From Vicinamibacterales bacterium (GTDB lineage: Bacteria > Acidobacteriota > Vicinamibacteria > Vicinamibacterales > UBA2999), in assembly GCA_041659285.1 (NCBI GenBank), contig JBAZYO010000002.1, positions 372,001 to 436,000 of the forward strand: 64,000 nucleotides of DNA. Direction: 5' to 3'. Below, in pieces: positions 49,436 through 58,538 of the stretch; the first letter of the stretch is position 1, and each line of letters starts with the position of its first letter. Under the pieces are notes generated by a model. That model saw only the letters and a list, made by a program, of their open reading frames with translations. It was not told the DNA's origin and ran no database searches. The position numbers were made by a program, and so were the translations under genes.

Positions 49436-51718
49436 ATGGCTACCTATCGACTGATCGCCCTCGACGACACCGTGGTCTTCCCCGGCATGCCGGTCACCCT
49501 GTCCGTGGATCCGGGCGCCGACACGCACGTGCTGCTGCTGCCGCGGCGCGGCCGCGACTACGCCAAGGTCGGCGTCGTCGCCGAGGTCTCCGAGCGCGTC
49601 AAGCTCGGCGGCCGCCGGTTCGCCGTGTCGCTGATGGGTCTCCACCGCGCGGTGCCTGGCGCGGCCACTACCGGCGCGGATGGCAGTCTGCGGGTGGACG
49701 TGACCGAGCTTTCCGATACCCCCGCGCCCGCCAGTCTCACCCACGATCTCGAGAGCGAATATCGCGCCGTGGTCGAGGAACTGCTGCAGTTGCGCGGCGA
49801 CGACGGGCGCATCAGCGCGTTCCTGCGTTCGATTACCGATGCCGGCGCGCTGGCTGACACGGCGGGCTACTCGCCGGACCTCAGCGTGGACCAGAAGATC
49901 GACCTGCTCGAGACGCTCGACATCGTCGAGCGGCTGACGCTGGCCGTACGCCTCCAGAAGGAACGGCTGACCGACCTGCAGCTGCGCAAGCGGATCCGTG
50001 ACGACGTCGATTCTGGCGCCCAGAAGCAGCAGCGCGAGTACTTCCTGAACAAGCAGATGGACGCGATCCGCAAGGAGCTCGGCCACGACGAAGCCTCGGT
50101 CGCCGACGAGTACCGCAAGAAGATTGCCGCCGCGGCGATGCCCGAGAAGATCCAGCAGCAGGCGGAACGCGAGCTGTCGCGATTTGAACGGATGGGCGAC
50201 TCGAATGCCGAAGCGTCGATGATCCGCACCTACCTCGACTGGCTGCTGGCCGTGCCATGGGCGAAGCGATCGGAAGAGCGCCTCGACCCGGCCTACGCCC
50301 GCCAGGTGCTCGACGCCGACCATGCCGGCCTGGACGACGTCAAGACGCGCATCACCGAGTACCTCGCGGTGCGTAAGCTCCGCGCCGAACGCGGGTTGTC
50401 GGATGACAAGCGCTCGGGCGCCATCCTGACGCTGGTCGGCCCTCCGGGCACCGGCAAGACCTCGATCGGTGAATCGATCGCGCGGGCCACCGGCCGCCAG
50501 TTCGTCCGGATGTCGCTCGGCGGCGTCCGCGACGAGGCGGAGATTCGCGGCCACCGGCGCACCTACATCGGCGCGCTGCCCGGACGCCTCGTCCGCGCGC
50601 TGCGCGATGCCGGCACCATGAACCCGGTGATCATGCTCGACGAGGTGGACAAGCTCGGCGCCGACTGGCGCGGGGACCCCTCGGCCGCGCTGCTCGAAGT
50701 GCTCGACCCGGCGCAGAACCACGCGTTCGGCGATCACTATCTCGACGTCGAGATTGACCTTTCGCACGTGCTGTTCATCGCCACGGCCAACGTGGCTGAC
50801 CGGATCCCCGGTCCGCTGCTCGACCGCATGGAGGTGATCCAGTTCGACGGCTACACCATCGACGAGAAGGTCGCGATTGCCCGCGGTTATCTGTGGCCGC
50901 GGCAGGTCGAGCGCAACGGCCTCGTCCCGGACGACGTGACGACCACGGACGAAGTGCTCCGGCTCGTCGTGAGCGAGTACACGCGCGAGGCCGGCGTCCG
51001 TCAGCTCGAGCGCGAGATCGGGACGCTGTTGCGCAAGACGGCCGCGTCGGTGGCGACCGCCACCGCGGCCAAGCCGGTGGTGATCGACGAGGCGGCGGTG
51101 CGACAGGCGCTGGGTCGCCAGAAGGTCTTCCACGAAGTGGCGGCGCGCACGGCGACACCGGGTGTCGCGACCGGCCTGGCCGTCACGGGCGTGGGCGGCG
51201 ACGTGCTGTTCGTCGAGGCGGCCTCGATGGCCGGCTCGGGCGGCCTCGTGCTCACCGGCCAGTTGGGCGACGTAATGAAGGAGTCGGCACGCATCGCGCT
51301 GACCTACGTGCGAAGCCACGCCGCGCCGCTGGGCATCCCCGATGACGCCTTCGCCGGCAAGGAGTTCCACCTCCACGTGCCGGCCGGCGCCGTGCCGAAA
51401 GACGGCCCCAGCGCGGGCGTCACGATGGTAACCGCGCTTGCTTCGCTGCTGACCGGCCGATCGGTCAAGAGCACGATTGGCATGACCGGCGAGGTCACGC
51501 TCCAGGGCCGCGTGTTGCCAATCGGCGGCCTGAAACAGAAGGTGCTGGCGGCGCACGCGGCGGGGCTCACCGAAGTGATTCTGCCCGAACGCAACGCGCC
51601 CGACCTGGACGACGTCCCGGCCGACGTGCGCGAGCACATGCGCTTCCACGCGGTAAGCACGATCGACGAGGTGCTGGCCCTGGCGCTCGAGCCGGAGGTG
51701 TTGGCGAAGGCCGCCTGA
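49436..51718 (+). CDS. lon: ATP-dependent Lon protease (LonA type)
   Basis: 760 residues from ATG at 49436. The N-terminal LON domain is short (ATYRLIALDDTVVFPGMPVTLSV ...). The AAA+ core has GPPGTGKTSIGESIARATGRQF (Walker A near 334) and VIMLDEVDKLGADWRGDPSAALLEVLDPAQN (Walker B and sensor 1). The proteolytic domain has EFHLHVPAGAVPKDGPSAGVTMVTAL with the catalytic Ser (near 658) and the Lys in the GGLKQKVLAAHAAG stretch (near 700). It degrades misfolded and regulatory proteins in the cytoplasm. It is controlled by the divergent MarR operator; no HrcA/CIRCE site is seen. Confidence 0.96.
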   Translation: MATYRLIALDDTVVFPGMPVTLSVDPGADTHVLLLPRRGRDYAKVGVVAEVSERVKLGGRRFAVSLMGLHRAVPGAATTGADGSLRVDVTELSDTPAPASLTHDLESEYRAVVEELLQLRGDDGRISAFLRSITDAGALADTAGYSPDLSVDQKIDLLETLDIVERLTLAVRLQKERLTDLQLRKRIRDDVDSGAQKQQREYFLNKQMDAIRKELGHDEASVADEYRKKIAAAAMPEKIQQQAERELSRFERMGDSNAEASMIRTYLDWLLAVPWAKRSEERLDPAYARQVLDADHAGLDDVKTRITEYLAVRKLRAERGLSDDKRSGAILTLVGPPGTGKTSIGESIARATGRQFVRMSLGGVRDEAEIRGHRRTYIGALPGRLVRALRDAGTMNPVIMLDEVDKLGADWRGDPSAALLEVLDPAQNHAFGDHYLDVEIDLSHVLFIATANVADRIPGPLLDRMEVIQFDGYTIDEKVAIARGYLWPRQVERNGLVPDDVTTTDEVLRLVVSEYTREAGVRQLEREIGTLLRKTAASVATATAAKPVVIDEAAVRQALGRQKVFHEVAARTATPGVATGLAVTGVGGDVLFVEAASMAGSGGLVLTGQLGDVMKESARIALTYVRSHAAPLGIPDDAFAGKEFHLHVPAGAVPKDGPSAGVTMVTALASLLTGRSVKSTIGMTGEVTLQGRVLPIGGLKQKVLAAHAAGLTEVILPERNAPDLDDVPADVREHMRFHAVSTIDEVLALALEPEVLAKAA

Positions 51719-51730
51719 GGTTGGGCTAGA

Positions 51731-51761
51731 CTGGGGTCCGCCAACATCAAGGGGACCCCAG
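51731..51761 (+). promoter_or_regulatory. Hairpin directly before the 2Fe-2S subunit start
   Basis: CTGGGGTCC (51731-51739) pairs perfectly with GGACCCCAG (51753-51761), which abuts the ATG at 51762. The likely SD AAGGGG is partly in the loop and 3' arm. It could be the lon terminator (no T-tract) or a translational switch. Confidence 0.5.
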
Positions 51762-52229
51762 ATGGCCATCACGGTAACCGTCAACGGCACGATCCAGACG
51801 CTCGACGTCGAGCCGGAGATGCCCCTCCTGTGGGCGCTTCGCGAGACGCTCGGACTCACCGGCACCAAGTACGGCTGCGGCATCTCCGCCTGCGGGGCGT
51901 GCACCGTCCACCTGGACGGCCGTCCGGTGCGTTCGTGCGTGCTGCCCGTCTCCGCCGCCAACGGCAAGAGCGTGACGACCATTGAAGGGCTGGCGCAGGC
52001 CGGCACGCTCCACAAGGTGCAGCAGGCCTGGCTCGCGCATCAGGTGCCGCAGTGCGGCTACTGCCAGTCGGGCCTGATCATGGCCGCCGCGGCGCTGCTG
52101 GAAAAGACGCCGAACCCCACTGACGACGAGATCGACGAGGGCCTGACGAACATCTGCCGGTGCGGCACGTTCGCCCGCGTGCGCGCCGCCATCCACGCCG
52201 CCGCGCAGAACGAAGGAGCGGGGTCGTGA
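51762..52229 (+). CDS. 2Fe-2S subunit of a molybdenum hydroxylase (IorA/CoxS type)
   Basis: 155 residues. The plant-type ferredoxin Cys set is C39, C44, C47 and C59 (YGCGISACGACTVHLDGRPVRSC), and the second cluster has C98, C101, C132 and C134 (QCGYCQSGL, ICRCG). This is the small subunit that passes electrons from a molybdopterin-cytosine hydroxylase. The GTG of the large subunit overlaps its stop by 4 nt. The pair is similar to isoquinoline 1-oxidoreductase; the substrate is not known. Confidence 0.93.
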   Translation: MAITVTVNGTIQTLDVEPEMPLLWALRETLGLTGTKYGCGISACGACTVHLDGRPVRSCVLPVSAANGKSVTTIEGLAQAGTLHKVQQAWLAHQVPQCGYCQSGLIMAAAALLEKTPNPTDDEIDEGLTNICRCGTFARVRAAIHAAAQNEGAGS

Positions 52230-54388
52230 ACAAGTGGACCAGGCGCGCCTTTATTGGCGCCGGCACCGTCGCGGGCGGGGGCTTCCTGCTCGGCGTCGCC
52301 GGCTTCACGTTTGCCCCGAGCCGGCACTCCCTCGTCTCCGCCGATGCCGCTGAGAGGGGTCAGCTCACCACCTGGATCACCATCACGCCCGACAACTTCG
52401 TCACCATCCTGATCCCGCACTGCGAGATGGGACAGGGCACGCCGACGGCGCTGGCGATGATGGCGGCCGAGGAACTGGAAGCGGACTGGTCGCTGGTCCG
52501 CGTGCAGGAGGCGCCGGCGCTGGACGAGTACGCCAACGGCTACATCATCCGCGCCATGGGCGGCGGCTATGTGCCTGCCGTGCTTGGGCGCGGTGTGGAC
52601 TACGGCGCCTACAAGTTGACTGAGTGGATCGGCCTGATGGTGACGGGCGGTTCCACGGCGGTCAGGGGCACCGGCGAATGGGGCATGCGCGTGGCCGGGG
52701 GCGCCGCGAAGGAGATGCTGCTGGCCGCCGCGGCCCAGCAGTGGGGCGTGCCCGCCTCCGAGTGCGCGGCCAAGGGGTCGCGCGTCACCCACGCGGCATC
52801 CGGTCGTGGCAGCACGTTCGGTGAGCTCGCCCGCTCGGCGGCCACGCAGTCGGTACCAACCAGCCCCGCTCTCAAGGACCCGGGCACCTTCACCATCCGC
52901 CGCACCTCGGTGCCGCGGCGGGATCTCCCGTCCAAGGTGGATGGCAGCGCGAAGTACGCGATCGACTTCACCACGCCTGGCATGCTCTACGCCGCGGTCG
53001 AGATCGCACCGGTCCAGGGCGGCAAGCTGGTGTCGGTGGACACCACGCCGGCGGAGTCGATGCCGGGCGTGAAGAAGGTGGTGAAGCTGGACGAAGCGGT
53101 GGCGGTTGTCGCCGACAGCTTCTGGCGCGCGCGCCGCGCGCTGGCGGCGCTGAAGCCGGAGTTCAGTGACGCCGGGCACGGCGACGTCTCCACGGCGTCC
53201 ATTTTCGCGGCGTTCGACAAGGCGCTCGGAGCGCCTCCTGAGGTGCCGAAAGGCGCGGCCAAGGTCGTGACGGCGGATTACCGCGCGCCGTTCCTGGCGC
53301 ACGCGACGATGGAGCCCATGGTCTGCACGGTGAAGGTCGAAGGCGACCACGCCGAGGTGTGGACCGGCGTGCAGGATCCCCTCAACGCGCGCTCGGTCGC
53401 CGCCAAGGCGCTCGGCATCGACGTCGAGAATGTGCGGCTCACGAACTTTTTGCTGGGCGGCGGCTTCGGCCGGCGCCTGCCGTTCACGTTCGACTACGTG
53501 GATCTGGCGGCGCGCGTGGCAAAGGCGGTCTCCCCCACCGCGGTCAAGACCATCTGGACGCGCGAGAACGACACCCGGCATGACTACTACCGTCCGGCGG
53601 CGATGTCACGCCACGCCGGCGCGCTGGACGCCAACGGCGTGCCGCTGGCCGCGCACTCGAACTACACGGGTGGCGGCAACAGCGAAGCGGTCTTCATGCC
53701 CTACGCGATTGCCGAGAAGGACACCGACGAGAAGAAGGCCGATCACCCGATCCGGCTTGGGCAGTGGCGATCGGTGCTCAACTCGCAGCACGGGTTCTTC
53801 AAGGAGTCGTTCATCGACGAGATGGCGATCGCGGCCGGCAAGGACCCGTTCGAATTCCGGCGCGGCCTGCTCGGCGAGCAACCGCGCTTCAAGGCGGCGC
53901 TCGAGAAGGCGGCGGCCATGTCCGGCTGGGGCACGCCGCTCCCGCCTGGTGAAGGACGCGGCATTGCCATCTGCGAGAGCTTCGGTTCCATCGCCGCCGA
54001 AGTGGTGCACGTGGCGGTGTCCCCCGAAGGCAAGCTCAAGGTGCTGAACGTCTACGCGGCCGTGGACTGCGGCGACGTGGTCAACATCGACAGCGCCACC
54101 GCGCAGGTGGAGGGCGGCATCATCTACGCGTTGTCGGCGGCGCTGCTGAGCGAGATCAACATTGCCCAGGGCCGGATCGTGGAGACGAACTTCCGCGACT
54201 ACCCGATGATTCACATCGCCGATGCGCCGAAGGTCACGACGGCGTTCATCCGGTCCGATGCCGCGCTCGGCGGCCTCGGCGAGCCACCGGTGCCGCCACT
54301 GGCGCCGGCGCTCGCGAATGCGATCCACGCCGCCACCGGTATCCGGGTCCGGGAGCTGCCGATCAGGAAAACGCCGTTGAAGCTCTGA
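52226..54388 (+). CDS. Molybdopterin-binding hydroxylase large subunit (IorB type), Tat-exported
   Basis: 720 residues from GTG at 52226, with AAGGAG 10 nt upstream. The Tat signal is WTRRAFIGAGTVAGGGFLLGVAGF. The body matches the isoquinoline 1-oxidoreductase beta family: IPHCEMGQGTPTALAMMAAEELE, FTTPGMLYAAVEIAPVQGGKLVSVD, PFLAHATMEPMVCTV, NFLLGGGFGRRLPFTFDYV, and SDAALGGLGEPPVPPLAPALANAI, with the catalytic Glu in GLGEPP. It hydroxylates an N-heterocycle or aldehyde in the periplasm. No cytochrome c subunit or XdhC-like maturation factor is next to it. Confidence 0.92.
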   Translation: MNKWTRRAFIGAGTVAGGGFLLGVAGFTFAPSRHSLVSADAAERGQLTTWITITPDNFVTILIPHCEMGQGTPTALAMMAAEELEADWSLVRVQEAPALDEYANGYIIRAMGGGYVPAVLGRGVDYGAYKLTEWIGLMVTGGSTAVRGTGEWGMRVAGGAAKEMLLAAAAQQWGVPASECAAKGSRVTHAASGRGSTFGELARSAATQSVPTSPALKDPGTFTIRRTSVPRRDLPSKVDGSAKYAIDFTTPGMLYAAVEIAPVQGGKLVSVDTTPAESMPGVKKVVKLDEAVAVVADSFWRARRALAALKPEFSDAGHGDVSTASIFAAFDKALGAPPEVPKGAAKVVTADYRAPFLAHATMEPMVCTVKVEGDHAEVWTGVQDPLNARSVAAKALGIDVENVRLTNFLLGGGFGRRLPFTFDYVDLAARVAKAVSPTAVKTIWTRENDTRHDYYRPAAMSRHAGALDANGVPLAAHSNYTGGGNSEAVFMPYAIAEKDTDEKKADHPIRLGQWRSVLNSQHGFFKESFIDEMAIAAGKDPFEFRRGLLGEQPRFKAALEKAAAMSGWGTPLPPGEGRGIAICESFGSIAAEVVHVAVSPEGKLKVLNVYAAVDCGDVVNIDSATAQVEGGIIYALSAALLSEINIAQGRIVETNFRDYPMIHIADAPKVTTAFIRSDAALGGLGEPPVPPLAPALANAIHAATGIRVRELPIRKTPLKL

Positions 54389-54398
54389 GTCTCTGTGG

Positions 54399-56687
54399 CT
54401 AGAACCGGAACAGCCGCGTCATCTTGACGACGAAGGCGCGGTTCTTCAGGGTGAACCGGCCGGCTCGGGGATCGAGCGGGTTGGTGTCTTGCTCGTCCGT
54501 CCACACCACGAAGAACTCGCTGCCCGGACGGTATTCCCACCGGAACCGGACGTTGCTGCTGAAGGTCTTGTCGTTCGAGCTGTACTGCAGGAGCGCGCTG
54601 GCGAACATGCGCGGCGAGAAGCCGTAGTCGGTGCGGGCGCCGAACTGGCGCGTGGTGAAGCTGCCGGTCGGCAGCTCCACGCGGTTGAGCGTCACGCGGG
54701 GCTCCACCGACAACTGCTTCAGGATCGAGATGCGTCCCTGTGAGAACGTCAGCGCCTTGATCGTCCCGCTGTAGTACTCGCCGAGCTGCAGCCCGACGTT
54801 GCCCGACACGCGGCGCTGCTGGCCCATGTTGTAGGAAATGGTGACATCGTTGTAGTGATACCCGCCGTGCGGAATGGTCACACCCGACGCCGGCGAGAAC
54901 GGCGCCAGCAACAGATCGTAGTTGGCGTTGGCCTCGATGTTGACCGTGTCGCTGTTGTCGAGTTCGGCATTGAAGCGGCCGGTCTGCTGCCGCGACTCGA
55001 CGGCGCCGCCGCCATTCTCGAAATACTCGAGGCTGCCCTCGAAGGTGAACTTGCGGACCGCGCGCAGCCGCCGTGGACGGGGGCTGAACCGCCCCGACGC
55101 GAACGATCGCGTGAAGTTCGTCCGCCGCAGGAAGCCGACCTCCGGATTGAAGTCCTTCCCCACCTTCAGCACGCTGGCGCTCACGCCGTAGCGGTCCGGC
55201 ACCCAGTCGAACTTGCCCTGGAAGCTCGCGGCGTCCCCCGTGAGGCCCGTGGTCTCGGTGCGGGCGTAGTAGCCGGTCACGGCGACGTTCTGGTAGAAGC
55301 CGAAGGCCGAGTCCACGCCGAAGGCCTGGTTGCTACCGCCGGCCGTCGCGCTCGACTGGTTGCGGTTGGTGAACATGGCGCCGATGGTGCTGCGCCGCAG
55401 GATGTCGCGCTTCACGCGCAGCACGGTGAAGTTGGTGGCCGGTGACCCGGACACGCTGTCATCGCCGGCCTGGATGTTCATCACGCCGACGCCGAAGGCG
55501 CCGACCTTGCCGGTGAGCCGCCCGCCGACGTCGATGGGGACGACGCGGCCGCGGTTGAGGCCGATGCGCCGACTGTAGAACATGTAGGGCTGGTCGCTGC
55601 TGCCGCCGCCACCGCCGCCCGACCCGGAGCCGCCGCGCGCGAAGTCGAACAGGCCGCGCCCCTCGAGAAAGAAGTCGCGCTTCTCTGGCAGGAACAGGTT
55701 GAACCGCGTCAGGTTGACCTGCTGCTCATCGATTTCCACCTGCGCGAAGTCGGTGTTCACGGTGAGGTCGGCGGTCAGGTTCGCGGTGATGCCGTACTTC
55801 AGGTCGCCCCCGAACTCGCCGTCCTTGTCGTTCGACACCGGCGGCTGCTGCAGCCGATCGGTGGAGCTGCGGCCGAGCGTGTAGGGCTTGAACTCCAGGT
55901 TGCGGCCGGCCGGCGGCAGGTCGAGGCCCACCACGGTGCCGAATGCCGACACGCGGTTGAGCGCCATCGGCCCCGCCATGTTGCGGGGCACCGGCGTCCA
56001 GTAGGTCCACTCGTTCTTGCGGCGGACCGAGCGGCGGAACTGGATGCCCCACACCTGGTCCGAGCCGGAGGTGTAGCGCAGCGACTTGAATGGGAACACC
56101 ATCTCGATGGTCCAGCCGCCATCGAAACGGCCAGTCTTCGCGGTCCAGACCGGATTCCAGTCGGTGTTCGGCGCGCCTTCGTCGACGACCGAATAATCGG
56201 AGAAGCCGCCGATCGGGTTGGCGTAAAACATGTAGCCACTGCGGCGATCGTTGAAGGTGTCGAACCCGACGCCGAAGTGATCGTTCTGCCGCATCTGGTT
56301 GGTGTCGCGGCGCAGCTCGTTGGCAATCCACTTCTCCGGTGGCGCCGTGTCCCAGCACCTCGCCGAAACGTAGATGTTGTCGCGGTCGAACGACACCCAG
56401 ATCTCGGTCCTCTCAGATGCTGGCTGGCCGTAAAGCGGCGCCACCTGCAACAGACCGCCGAACCCGGGCGCGGTGCGATAGAACGCTTCGTCCAATTGGC
56501 CGTCAAGGCGCAGCGGTTCGGTGAGCTTGATGGCCCGGATCGTCGCCCGGCCGTCGGCGGCCCGTACCATGGCGTTCGGCTGGTCTGGCGCAGCCGCGCC
56601 ATCCCCCCCGAGGGTGGCTGGCGACTGCTGCGCGAAGGCGGGATGAGTCTGGAAAAGGAGGACGGCGAACGCTAACAGGAAACGCAC
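54399..56687 (-). CDS. DUF5916 outer-membrane-type protein (paralogue 3)
   Basis: 762 residues from GTG at 56687 (MRFLLAFAVLLFQTHPAFAQ); the start overlaps the ankyrin gene by 16 nt. The CBM9-like domain reads LRLDGQLDEAFYRTAPGFGGLLQ, EIWVSFDRDNIYVSARCW, HFGVGFDTFNDRRSGYMF and EMVFPFKSLRYTSG. The DUF5916 block is TANLTADLTVNTDFAQVEIDEQQVNLTRFNLFLPEKRDFFLEGRGLFDF. The C-terminal barrel ends VRFRWEYRPGSEFFVVWTDEQ. Unlike the two other paralogues it is part of the cassette with the ankyrin, DUF1552 and DUF1592 genes, so it may form the outer-membrane part of that system. Function is otherwise unknown. Confidence 0.88.
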   Translation of the reverse strand: MRFLLAFAVLLFQTHPAFAQQSPATLGGDGAAAPDQPNAMVRAADGRATIRAIKLTEPLRLDGQLDEAFYRTAPGFGGLLQVAPLYGQPASERTEIWVSFDRDNIYVSARCWDTAPPEKWIANELRRDTNQMRQNDHFGVGFDTFNDRRSGYMFYANPIGGFSDYSVVDEGAPNTDWNPVWTAKTGRFDGGWTIEMVFPFKSLRYTSGSDQVWGIQFRRSVRRKNEWTYWTPVPRNMAGPMALNRVSAFGTVVGLDLPPAGRNLEFKPYTLGRSSTDRLQQPPVSNDKDGEFGGDLKYGITANLTADLTVNTDFAQVEIDEQQVNLTRFNLFLPEKRDFFLEGRGLFDFARGGSGSGGGGGGSSDQPYMFYSRRIGLNRGRVVPIDVGGRLTGKVGAFGVGVMNIQAGDDSVSGSPATNFTVLRVKRDILRRSTIGAMFTNRNQSSATAGGSNQAFGVDSAFGFYQNVAVTGYYARTETTGLTGDAASFQGKFDWVPDRYGVSASVLKVGKDFNPEVGFLRRTNFTRSFASGRFSPRPRRLRAVRKFTFEGSLEYFENGGGAVESRQQTGRFNAELDNSDTVNIEANANYDLLLAPFSPASGVTIPHGGYHYNDVTISYNMGQQRRVSGNVGLQLGEYYSGTIKALTFSQGRISILKQLSVEPRVTLNRVELPTGSFTTRQFGARTDYGFSPRMFASALLQYSSNDKTFSSNVRFRWEYRPGSEFFVVWTDEQDTNPLDPRAGRFTLKNRAFVVKMTRLFRF

Positions 56688-58450
56688 TTATGGTTATTCT
56701 TTGCTCCGAGCTTTTCCAGGAGGGCGATGGTCTCGGGATAGGGTTGCACGCGCTGCACTGCGCCATTGGCCATGTCGACGGTCGTTCTCCCCTCGCGATC
56801 GACGGCCATGACGTTGGCGCCTTTCGACACCAGGTAGAGAATCATTTCGTTGTCGCCGCGCGCCGCCGCATGGTGCAGCGCGGTGTTGCCTTCGTGGTCG
56901 GCGGCGTTGACGTCGGCACCGAGTTCTTCCACCAGGTATTTGACGGCGGCCAGCATGCCGCTGGGCGCGAAGCGGTGTGAGTTGGCGGCGAAGCCTTCGC
57001 CGTAGCCGACGCCCGCCGTGGCGTGAAGCGGCGTGACCGACGGACCGCCGATGGGCACCGCGGGCAGCCCCGACACGTCCTTCACTTCGCGCTCGACCGC
57101 ATCGCCGAAACGCGGCCGCCCGGCCGGTTTGATGGTGGGCACGTTCGGATCGGCGCCGGCCGCCACCAGCATCTTCATCGCCGCGATATCGCTGGCGTAG
57201 GCGGCGCGCCAGAACACGCTGGCACCAATCTCATCGACGCCCGACAGGTCGAAGCTGTAGCCGGAATACCAGACCTTCATCTTCAAGCGCGCGTTGGCGT
57301 CGGCGCCCTTGTCGATCAGGCTCTTCATCAAGTCGAGATAGCCGGTCTTCTGCTGCATGTGCGCGCGCGGCTGCGGATAGAGCGCCTTCGGCGCCCATTC
57401 CACGTTCAGCACGCCGTAGAGCGGCGTGACGCCGTTGACGCTGGCGAGACTGGGGTTCGCGCCCCGGTCCAGCAGCTGCTGCGCCAGGTCGAAGTGGCCG
57501 TTGATCACCGCCATCAGCAGCGGGCTGGTCTTGTCGCCGGCCGACACCTGGTTGACGTCGGCGCCGGACTTGAGCAGCGCCGAGGTCGAATCCAGGTAGC
57601 CCTGGCGAACGGCAAACAGCAACGGGGTCAGGCCGCCGTGGGCGTTGATCAACTCGTTGAGCTGGTAGTTACGGTCCACGCCAGGCATGGGCGGGCGGCG
57701 GGCGCCTCCCGCGGCGGGCGGCGCACCGCCAGGCGGCGGCGCGCCGGGCACCTGCGGGTTGCCGCCGAAGCCCAGGCCTTCGCGGCTCAGGTTGGCGAGG
57801 TCCGACACCTTGCTGGCGGCCTTGAGATCGGCGCCCTTCGAGGCGAGATAGCTGATGACGTCGGCGCGGTTCGAAGCCGCGGCATACATCAGCGGCGTCT
57901 GCGAGCGCACGCCGTCCGGGGCGTTGACATCGGCGCCGGCGTCCACCAGCGCCTTCACCGCGTCCACGTTGCCCGAGGCGGCGGCCACCATCAGCGGCGA
58001 GGTGCCGTTGGGGGTGCCGGCCTTGACGTCGCTCCCGGCCTTGATCAGGGCCTCGATGACCGGTCCGTGGCCCCGCTGGCTGGCGAGGAACAGCGGCGTG
58101 TAGGCGCCGAGGCGCGTGGTGGCGCGGACGTTGGCGCCGGCGAACACGAGCATCTGCGCCAGCTCGAGGTCGCCGTTCATCGCCGCCCAGTGCAGCGCCG
58201 TCATGCCGTCGCCCTGCGCAGCGTTGACGTCGGCCGCCGACTTCAATAGCGCCTTCACGGCGATCTTGTCACCGCGAGCGGCCGCCTCCGCAACCGGAGC
58301 ATCTGCAGTTGCTTCGGCGGGCCCCGCCGAAGCGGCTTCGCCGCGAAGGCGGGCGTCAGCCACCGGCGCCGTGCCTGCTGCCGATAGCAGCGCCGACAAG
58401 CCCACAGCCATCACACCAGCGACGAACGTTCCGCGAATCACTTTGCGCAT
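56672..58450 (-). CDS. Secreted ankyrin-repeat protein with C-terminal CxxC
   Basis: 592 residues from ATG at 58450 (MRKVIRGTFVAGVMAVGLSALLSAA, a signal peptide). Ankyrin repeats cover residues 60-580 (GMTALHWAAMNGDLELAQML, GAYTPLFLASQRGHGPVIEALI, NGTSPLMVAAASGNVDAVKALV, KTSPLLMAVINGHFDLAQQLL, GNTALHHAAARGDNEMILYLV). A Gly/Pro-rich insert sits near 250-275. The last residues are KNNHKCVSC, a CxxC at the very end, conserved in the third ankyrin protein (KNNHKCITC). It follows the DUF1552 gene and overlaps the DUF5916 start. Probably a periplasmic scaffold; the tail might bind metal or form a disulfide. Confidence 0.9.
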   Translation of the reverse strand: MRKVIRGTFVAGVMAVGLSALLSAAGTAPVADARLRGEAASAGPAEATADAPVAEAAARGDKIAVKALLKSAADVNAAQGDGMTALHWAAMNGDLELAQMLVFAGANVRATTRLGAYTPLFLASQRGHGPVIEALIKAGSDVKAGTPNGTSPLMVAAASGNVDAVKALVDAGADVNAPDGVRSQTPLMYAAASNRADVISYLASKGADLKAASKVSDLANLSREGLGFGGNPQVPGAPPPGGAPPAAGGARRPPMPGVDRNYQLNELINAHGGLTPLLFAVRQGYLDSTSALLKSGADVNQVSAGDKTSPLLMAVINGHFDLAQQLLDRGANPSLASVNGVTPLYGVLNVEWAPKALYPQPRAHMQQKTGYLDLMKSLIDKGADANARLKMKVWYSGYSFDLSGVDEIGASVFWRAAYASDIAAMKMLVAAGADPNVPTIKPAGRPRFGDAVEREVKDVSGLPAVPIGGPSVTPLHATAGVGYGEGFAANSHRFAPSGMLAAVKYLVEELGADVNAADHEGNTALHHAAARGDNEMILYLVSKGANVMAVDREGRTTVDMANGAVQRVQPYPETIALLEKLGAKNNHKCVSC

Positions 58451-58482
58451 ATGCGTATCCCTGTCACTGTCACGAACGTTAA

Positions 58483-58532
58483 CCACTGAGGACACGGAGG
58501 ACACCGAGCTGCGTCCTCTGTGTCCTCTGTGG
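58483..58532. terminator. Long hairpin (GGACACGGAGGAC type) between DUF1552 and ankyrin genes
   Basis: The arms 58483-58502 and 58513-58532 (20 nt each; CCACTGAGGACACGGAGG start) pair with two imperfect positions around a 10-nt loop. It lies within the cassette, between the DUF1552 stop and the ankyrin start, so it could reduce transcription of the downstream ankyrin/DUF5916 pair. Confidence 0.6.
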
Positions 58533-58538
58533 CCAATG

